This document shows, piece by piece, positions 1 through 8,700 of a DNA stretch of 23,511 nucleotides. The stretch's first letter is position 1; every line of letters begins with the position of its first letter. Both the position numbers and the translations under genes were made by a program. The notes beneath the pieces are model-generated. The model had not been told where the DNA came from. It did no database searches and saw only the letters and a list, made by a program, of their open reading frames with translations. Source of the DNA: Saccoglossus kowalevskii (taxonomy: Eukaryota; Hemichordata; Enteropneusta; Harrimaniidae); the NCBI RefSeq assembly GCF_000003605.2, contig NW_003158725.1, positions 495,826-519,336 on the forward strand, given 5' to 3'.

Positions 1-512
1 ATTATACGCGAATTAGGAATAAGCATTACTTCCGACGATTACTCTGTTTATTTATTCACTGTAACAGCTGACCTTGGAAGTGACAGTGTTCTTTGTCGAC
101 TATCGGGATTTCCTTTTTGTTTAGTGGAAAATCCGGATGAGCAGAACTTCCTTGTGGTTAAGTGGAAACTAGATCGGCGTTGAAACCGAGCTATGATACC
201 ACTCACCCGTAGTTTCGATCTTTCTATATAAGGCGACGGAATGCGTTTACGCCGTCGGTTCACGAAGACGTGAATGTCGATGAGATTGGTTCGTTTCTCG
301 AGCACCAGCTGTTTATTTCTGTTTTGTATATAGCTGTATGGATAATGCAAATGATGTAAACACGAGCGGCATCTTTTATTTTAGGAATAGAAAATTACCG
401 TAGAAGGAAAGGCGAGGACAAAGGGTTAACGAAGCGTGGCTCTGTTGTACGATTATTTAATGAGACAGACAGCGTACATTTAAATGTGAATGGCTGTTTA
501 AACTGCCTATTG

Positions 513-520
513 TGACGTCA
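513..520. promoter_or_regulatory. Perfect cAMP-response element (TGACGTCA)
   Basis: A full palindromic CRE, the site bound by CREB/ATF factors, 450 bases upstream of the start codon. As I recall, CREs in vertebrate DUSP1 promoters mediate induction. Being a perfect 8-mer in the proximal flank supports function, but binding is not shown; the same 8-mer also occurs at 11034-11041 (exon 3) and 11916-11923 (3' UTR), where it may be incidental. Confidence 0.55.
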
Positions 521-825
521 CGGACGAGTCACTAGATAGGGCGTTCAACGTTGTTGATGAAAAAAAAACTCCGCTGCAACTTTGCCTTTTTTTTCTTGCG
601 ATAACTACCTCCTCAATCAGCTAAAATGTTTCTACGAACAGAAATGCGTGACGACAAAGCGGACAATTGCGTTATAATTGACAAAATTATTTTTTTGAGT
701 AGCATTTTATTACGGACTACTTTACATAGTGGCGGATGTATTTCATTTAACGGAGCGGTGGGATAACCATAATGCATATTTATAAATGATAAGGGCTTCC
801 ATTCACACGAATCGATTTTCATTCA

Positions 826-832
826 TGAGTCA
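826..832. promoter_or_regulatory. AP-1 site TGAGTCA (distal of two)
   Basis: Exact consensus for Fos/Jun dimers, 139 bases before the ATG at 971. Together with the second exact copy at 894-900 it suggests induction of the phosphatase by the MAPK pathway it switches off. Confidence 0.55.
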
Positions 833-893
833 GTGTAGGCGGGAAGCTTTGTTTTGTAGTAGAGACGAGCAAAACTGCTTCATCGAATCTTGT

Positions 894-900
894 TGACTCA
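894..900. promoter_or_regulatory. AP-1 site TGACTCA (proximal of two)
   Basis: Exact AP-1 consensus in the opposite reading, 71 bases before the ATG and just upstream of the weak TATA-like TTTATACT at 909-916. The spacing to that element would suit a proximal activator site; if transcription starts further upstream it would instead lie in the 5' UTR. Confidence 0.5.
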
Positions 901-970
901 GTTCCAAATTTATACTGCGCTCTCATAACACGCCTGAACAGACATTTCTCAGGCAGAACGCCTCTACAGT

Positions 971-1385
971 ATGAGGACGAGGGCTTTGCTGAATATTACC
1001 ATGAACAACGCAGTTCGGGAAGTGATGTGTATGGAAAACAGCACACTGGCGAACGTTTTGCAGAAACAATCTGACGCTATTTTACTACTGGACTGTCGAC
1101 CATTTTTAGCGTACAACTCTCATCACATCGCAAAATCACAGAACATACACTGTCCGACTATACTTAAGCGGCGCTCAAAAGGTACTGTGTCTTTGGAAAA
1201 CATTGTAACATGTGAAGAGAGTCGAACGAAATTACTGAATGGTGTCTACAAATCGGTGGTAGCGTATGACCAGCATACTAGTACATGCGAATATGATCAC
1301 ATCCCTAAAGACTGTGATATGGAGTTGATACTACACAGCTTACTACAAGACCCACTAGTTTCAGCCGACTTATATTTCCTGAGAG
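971..1385 (+). CDS. DUSP1/4-like: Exon 1: MAPK-docking rhodanese-like domain
   Basis: Codes for residues 1-138 and the first base of codon 139. An in-frame TGA at 935-937 makes the ATG at 971 the first possible start (A at -3). A second in-frame ATG at 1001 sits in a better context (ACCATGA) and would remove 10 residues; vertebrate MKPs start near residue 21 of this numbering, so 1001, 1025 or 1031 could also be used. The domain has the CDC25-like DCRPF block but no catalytic cysteine at the usual rhodanese position, as expected for a binding-only domain. The exon ends GAGAG|GTGAGT, a strong donor. Unspliced reading would add only 16 codons before TAA, giving a docking domain without a phosphatase. 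Confidence 0.95.
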
Positions 1386-2756
1386 GTGAGTTTCAATTTT
1401 ATATCTTAATATCTATGTATGTACTGCGTTTTAATTAAATACGCGATACTTTCTGCTACGTTGATTATCGTGATGGGAGATCATAAAGCGAATCTTTCCT
1501 GGTAGAGCTTTGCTGCCTTTATCAATCCATATCATATCGCGTACCAGCAAAATACAATACGCGTCTACCGAGTATTGAATCGTCCATTTATCCACCCCCG
1601 ATGATGTTGATATTTACGTTGCGAAATTTATCGCGGGAAGGCGGAAGTAATTGTTAGGTTGTGTCGCTGTTCATTATGATCTCGCTTGATACTAACCCAT
1701 TTAATGCGTAGTAGTAGTCGCACCCACCAACTTGACACAGTCCTTGTTCGTAATGAATGGAACTATTCATATGCAAATTACGCCATTAAAACCGTAGACG
1801 TAGCACTCGTAACGATTATCCAGGAAAAAAGACAATAATATCGTATATTGTAATAGAACCCACGGTTTGCATTAGGCAAATACGCAGTTTATACTAGTAT
1901 TTCATTTGGCCGTCTTTTAAACATGTTTAATTTTTTTGCCATTGGTGTAAACCGACACGTGCCGTCAAAGCGAGCCGTATTTTACCTTCATATCACGGAG
2001 ACCGTACTGGCATCGCTTTTCGTGGCTTATGCCTATAACGCAAGCTGTGGAGAATACTATTATGCTAGATTCATAGTATTATATCAGTATGCATATTGTA
2101 TCCCCTCTTTGTAAATTTTGTTGAATATTTATATACTATATATGTAATATTAAATAATCATTACCGATGTATTTAAAATAAACCCAATATTCTCACTGCT
2201 TCGCATACAAACCATGGCTATTCGATTAGTATTACCGGACAACAAATATAACTTCTAGTCAATTTGTTTCCCAAATTTAATATGTGCTATAATTACGATT
2301 TTTCATAAGGTCTTTCGTTGGCATTCGATCCATTAAAAAAGAGCGTACCAATTATGATGTTTTTTTTGTTTAAAAAATGATAGTATATATTTTTCATTTC
2401 ACCCACTACGAAAACATGCAAAATTGTGTCTTTTTTAAAGTGCTACAATGGGAATTAATGTTTAACATAATTTCATAACAAAGAAATAGTATTCGTCAGA
2501 ATTTCGAGACCACTATAAATACTCTCCTTACACTTGAATATGATTTATTCACCTTTTTTTTTATAACGAAGGATTTTTACCATAATAAATTGCCCCCAAA
2601 TCGCGAGTGTTGGACATATTATTTTTTATGAAAAAAAGTTCGGTCATCATTCCTTTTTATTTGATTATTTGTGAGCAACACCATGAAATATAGCCATATG
2701 GTAAATATAAAAAAAACCTGGCGAGGGGCAAGAACACTTTAGTTGTTTATGTCATT

Positions 2757-2788
<32 letters not shown>

Positions 2789-5700
2789 CAAAAAAATTTT
2801 AACCCAAAATTCCCCCCCAAAACCCGAAAATGCCACCCGTTTGATTGATGGGCATCTTTCAACTACCCGGATTTGTTAATGGTTATTTTGAAGGGAACCC
2901 CCAATCCCGTCCCAAAGTCCCCGCAAAACATTATTTAACCCGGGGGGTGGGTATAATTTACACAATGTTGTAAATAACTAAAACATTGAACAAGGTTTGA
3001 AGTTGTTCAAACTCAGTAAAAAATGGAAATTAGCTTCCCAAATAAAAAAATAAAAACATTTCATTTTATGCTCCGGAGAAGCGGTGTAATGCATAGTACT
3101 TCCATGACTGCAAAGTCTGTCACAGATAGTCGCTTGCAGTCAAGGCGATTCTTGTTTTGTCAATACATGTATTCATTAATTTGTTCAAATTACTGTCTGT
3201 TTTATTTATTTTTTGGATTTTTATATACATGTTATTGTATTATTATTGATAAACGCCTTTGACACGTATATTTAAAAAAAAAGACTAGCTGCAATTGTTG
3301 GATTCATGTAATACATGCTACGTATGAACTTTGTTATACCTCAGACTAGTAATAGTCCGAGGTTATACCCAATATGGCAGCATGCTAGGCCATATTCAAT
3401 ATCATGCATATGACAAGGATTTTTACTCCAACAAAATACATGTATAATCTACCGAATTTGTAGCTGCACGTAACCTGTACTATCGTTGTCGTAAACTATT
3501 ATCACTTTACGACATCTAAATGTAGCTTTTACTAGTTTACGACGCATGAATAAGAACACATAGCGAGAATGAGAATGTAAACTCGCGTGCGTGTATTCAT
3601 TTGGCACCACATACTAGTACTAACTGTAAGTTACTTTATTTTCACTTGGAATTATTTTTGCTGGAATGAATGAATCAATAAAACTAAATCCAGTGAAAAT
3701 ACCCTTTTCCTACTTTTTGCATACTCATCAACATTCAATGCATGGAAATAAATGTCATACAAAACAGCAAAATGTCTTTTCAGCGGAAATTAATTTCGGC
3801 TAAAGTATTTTACAGTAAATAATTACAGCCTATTATTACACAGATTAAAAAAAAAACGATATAAAAATCATAATTCATGACCCTTTAAATAAAAGGTTCA
3901 AACAAACCAAATTCGGATCAAAATAAATTACTTATAAATCTCAGCTTGTATGGATAAATTATAGATAACATACACGGTAAACGAATGTGACAGAGAATCG
4001 CTAGCAACGGCTGGAGACTAAACAGAGGCTATAGGGCAGTCCCATCATACGTATTATCTCTATCAGTTGCCATGGAGATAATGTAACATCATGATTCTTC
4101 CTTCTTTCGTTGTCTCTTGAGAGCGATGTATTAATAGTACAGACTTCCTGCTTCAGTTTCAGTACGGCGTATTATTCGTTTGAACGCCTGGGTTATATAT
4201 ACCTGCATAATGTGTTCAATATTAAAATAAAACGATCGAAATCTGTAGGCAATAAAAAATTATGTCCATTTAACGCCAAACTAAGAAAGAAATTATATAA
4301 AAAATAAAGAAAAATGTGCACAAACTTGCATCAAAATGTGGGCGGGAAAAATATAGCGTTTGAAGGGTTGAAGATGAATATGTTTGTGAATAGCAATCTT
4401 TATTGAAAAAACGGAACGTATGTACCGTATATCAGGGACTACCAGGACACAGAAAAAATTATGCTAAAAATACAATCGAATCAGACAGGATGTACACGTT
4501 TCTGTTGTATTGTAAAAGTCTGCTACTGCCTTCCATTTTAATATTCCACATAATTGATTGTTTTTATTGACACCTGACACGTGGATATTTCCGCGTGCAT
4601 TCACGGGTGTACGCGCGATTGCATCGTTACGTCCGTTACACTCCATATTGCAGAGAGTATGTGAATTATAATTCAAGAAAAAATTCAAAAGTTTAGATGA
4701 TTTATACTCTATGATGTAATATTAAAAAAACCCTCAAATTTGCATGTAGTTTATGCAAAAAATAAAAAATGTGTGTGTCAACTAAAAAAATCAGCTAAAA
4801 ACAATTCACAGCATTTAATAGCGCGCGCTTTCGAACTTTGTGTAAACAAACCATAAATTGTACACGCGATGTATACAGCATATGGGACAATACAGTCGTA
4901 ACGTGTTTGACTATTTACATATTATAAGGAATCTTGCAAAACACTAGTAGTTTAGACCAGTGTTTACAAAGACGTGTGAAAAAGGGTATTTTTCACAGAG
5001 AAATCGCGACTATCTGAATAGTTATTCGCAGTGTAAACAGAGCGTAACCAAAATTGACAATAATAAAATGTATATTTAGAAAAATGTAGAACTAACGACC
5101 AAATAAACTAATTTGACACACACGTCAGTTCCATAATTAGATTTAAATTGAAATAATATTGATTAAACTGCAAATATTTAAACTCGGCTTGTGAACATTG
5201 AAACACATGTTGGGAAAATCCCACACGGCTCTGCTGTCACGTGGTGTGTGAATCAGCAGATCTATATATTACGGATGACGAAAACGAGTGGCGCTAACTG
5301 CCCACGTTATCGTCCCCACAGCATAGGCTACGTTGTAGGCTAGTACACGCCGACACCGTTCGATCCTCTTGACTCGGAACATTAAAACGCGTTCCATAAT
5401 ATGAATCATTCGAAAACCTTCAACCACACCCGATGACGGTGACCGTGACGTATGGCCTACGTACGCTTAATGCCGAGATCAGGTTGTAAAATAACAATAT
5501 CGAAGCGAAGATGAAGAATTTGTGAAAACTGAAGAACAGTTTTTCACTTTATTGGTCAATCGCGGGCATATACTGTATATCACAAATTTGAGAATGACAT
5601 TTATTTATACAATTTCACCGAGAAACGACATAGTGTGGTACCGAAATATATAATCTTGGCGATCCAAGCACACTCTATGGACGACTTATTTCAAATTCGC

Positions 5701-8700
5701 GAACATGCAAATGATAAAACAATATATACACGTTAAAAAAAAAACTATTGAGTATATTTTGTACAGTCCGACATATTTGGTAAATATGGGCATCATTTCG
5801 TTATGATTTATAGCATAGGAGTGGATGACAGATACTCCAACTCGTAAATTGTTATCCGGCATAACCAACAAAATATTTTGGAGAAAAAAATAGAAAGTGG
5901 TGATCGCGAGATGAGACGCGCATTCATAATGAGATGCGAGAACTAATAATGAAAACACAGTATTATCGGATATGATTAAAATTCAGTCTTTTTTGACCGA
6001 AAATAACAAGAGCTTTTCAAAAAATGGCGTTCTTTTAAAAAAGTTTTTTTTTTTCAATATAATACATTTTCATCTGATTATGAACTATCACGGGCAATCG
6101 CCGTTTTTATAACTCTATTCTATTGTAGAATATTCCTATAATCCGAATACCTGCCTTATATCAGTATATCGACTTGTTTACACTTTTTCTTCATACTATG
6201 GGGGGGGGGCATTGTGCAGTCACTGCTCAAGGTTTACTTTGAAAAGTACATCAAAAATAAAAGTAAAAAGTAAAAATTATTGCGCAAGCAATATCGTGTC
6301 TTCTCAAGCAGTGACTAATCGTTCGCACATGGGAGTCGATAAATTCATTCATTTGAGAGGAAGCGTCAGATCGAAATATGTAATTGTTCAATAATATTTA
6401 TCCACGATAAAGTAAAGAATTACAAGTATAGCATCGATTCGCGTTTACAGTATAGTACGTTGAATTGCACCAGTAAATAATTGCGTCTTTTAGTTCAATG
6501 GGAGAATCAATCAATTAATAAATTTATCGACAAACCATATGGCCAACCACTAGCCAACCAACAACAGAGACTATTTAAATATATGGTCACGGATTACATT
6601 TTTAACAATATCAACGTGTATACTATATCTTATACTCTCCATTGAATGATACACAGCTGCTTGTTTACTATTGTACTATATAATGCATGCTTTGGATTAT
6701 TAATTTGCATAACACATATCTGTGAAACAGTTATGAAATGAACTATCGAACTATCGGACGTTATTAAGGGGAACAGGCGTACAACCATGGCAACATGGCA
6801 CCAAAATCAGCACGTAATTTGTGGGTTGGCGATATAATTTAGAGAATGGTACGAGTCGGTATCTGTTCAAAACGATCAAATCGAAATTATGAAAATAGTG
6901 ATGATATCATATGATTTCATAATGTATAAATAGAAACATTGTACCACTCCTGTTTCGTTATTATCGTTTTTCTAGTATTTTATATCCAATGACACAATTA
7001 TGACACTCGTTACGTTGCCATCGTTACCAATAATTACATCAGCATTCGCAAATTTGGAGATTTGTATTTTCGTATTCACAAATATTTTGAAAAAATGCCA
7101 GCAACAAAACCACGACGGGTCACGTGGGTAGCACCTGTGACTCAAATGAGTAACACGTTTTGAGTCATATTAGTGTCACCGGGTACCACCTATGTTGATT
7201 TCCCGTGAACTAAAAACGGTGTTTTATACTCGTTCTATGAAATTTTCAAATACTCACGTGCTTTGATTTGTTGGTACGTACAATGATTATCCATACGCAT
7301 GCGTTTTCATCAAAGACTGTAATTTTGTAATTTGGTCATTTATGTTCCATTCATATTGCATCTTTGACTATTGGTTTCACACAAAACTATGAAAATGACT
7401 TTATTTTTTGCGTACATCAAAAAATTACTTTGTCAGTTTAAGGGCACCACCGCGCTTTAAGTTGCCAACTTGCGTCTCGAGATCGATGTGATTGGAACTA
7501 GTTATATGAAACTGTGTTTGCGAAGGCGCGCAGTTTGGCTAAATACAGGCTGTGTAACGCAAACTAATTTTTTAAGAGAATACAGTTTTTCCTGTCTTGA
7601 AACAAGTAACTTTTAAATCGCCCTTTGGAATGAACGAACTGATCTTAGTACCGATTGATATCACGTGGGTGTTCACCTGATATTACCCACATCCTGAGTG
7701 GTACATTATACAGGAAGCGAAAAACGGAAATATAGACGTCAGTTTCAGTAACGAGGCAAATTTGGATTTTGTTTCCGACTTGTCATATCAATTTCCGAAT
7801 AACGAAGTATGGCGTCCGATCATACTCAGATATAGTTGACAAAAATACACGTGTACATGGCCCAGTCACGGTGATTCAGAACTGATACTCGTCCGTCGGA
7901 GAAACGCCCCCGACCACCACCTGAACATTTTGCATATATTAATAATAAGTGGTGATTATATTACTGGCGTTTTCGTCATCAACCCGACTTTATTACTTTA
8001 GATCTATTAATCGATCCAATCCTTTGACATTTTGACACAAAGGGGAATACACTTACAATCGGAAATCTATTCTAAGTTCATGATGTACGTAATCAAATTT
8101 CAGTTTTCAATATTTTACATATTACTAGTACTTAAGTTTATAATAATAGAGTTATAATAGTCTAGACTAAACAGACTAAAATATTAGTTTAACAATAAAT
8201 TACACTGGAAGTGATGACATAATTTGTGTCATCATTTCTGTCTTGTGAATTTGTCTAGAATACTTACCTTGTAGTTTCAGTGAAAAATATACTCATTTCG
8301 GCGAGGGTGGGTATGTCAGAGGTTGCGTGGGGAGGGTTTGGGAGATGAAAACCTAGCGTGGGGGGGTATTTTTTTTCGCTTACTTGTATGATATTTTTGT
8401 CCTAAATGGTCTGGATCATATATTCAAGTCCTACGTGTATGTGGCTTCATCGCCTCCTAGGAAATTCAGTTTGTTCATAACATCTTCTAAGTCCGTCACA
8501 GGAGTTAAACTGATCTACCTCTAACTTTAATAGACATGTCAGCACCCAATCATTTCAAACCATGTGACCCATAGAACAGGTGGTGATGTAGATTACATAT
8601 GCGCTTCGAAACAATTAAAACCTATATACATGTATTATGTGTCTTTAATGATCTCGTTCAGTACTTCCTGTTTACGACCTTCGTTTTGTTGCGATTCGCA

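Larger units (their letters stand above)
1..970 (+). other. Upstream region of the phosphatase gene
   Basis: No credible coding sequence. The only long reading frame (about 100 codons on the minus strand, 48-350) has no recognisable domain and a composition expected by chance. A TATATAAGG at 225-233 and a TTTATAAAT at 778-786 are possible TATA boxes; a weaker TTTATACT lies at 909-916, just 60 bases before the ATG. The transcription start cannot be chosen from sequence alone. If the 909 element is used, the AP-1 sites listed separately would lie immediately upstream of the core promoter. Confidence 0.6.

Noticed and set aside
225-233. TATATAAGG as the main TATA box
   Set aside because: A good match, but it is 740 bases before the ATG and upstream of the CRE and AP-1 sites; without transcript data it cannot be chosen over the later TATA-like elements.
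48-350. 100-codon minus-strand open frame upstream of the phosphatase
   Set aside because: No recognisable domain, chance-like composition, no splice or promoter support, and it lies in the likely regulatory flank.
8296-8368. G-quadruplex in the G-rich patch
   Set aside because: Only three closely spaced G runs plus distant ones; loops exceed the canonical limit, so it is listed only as G-rich.
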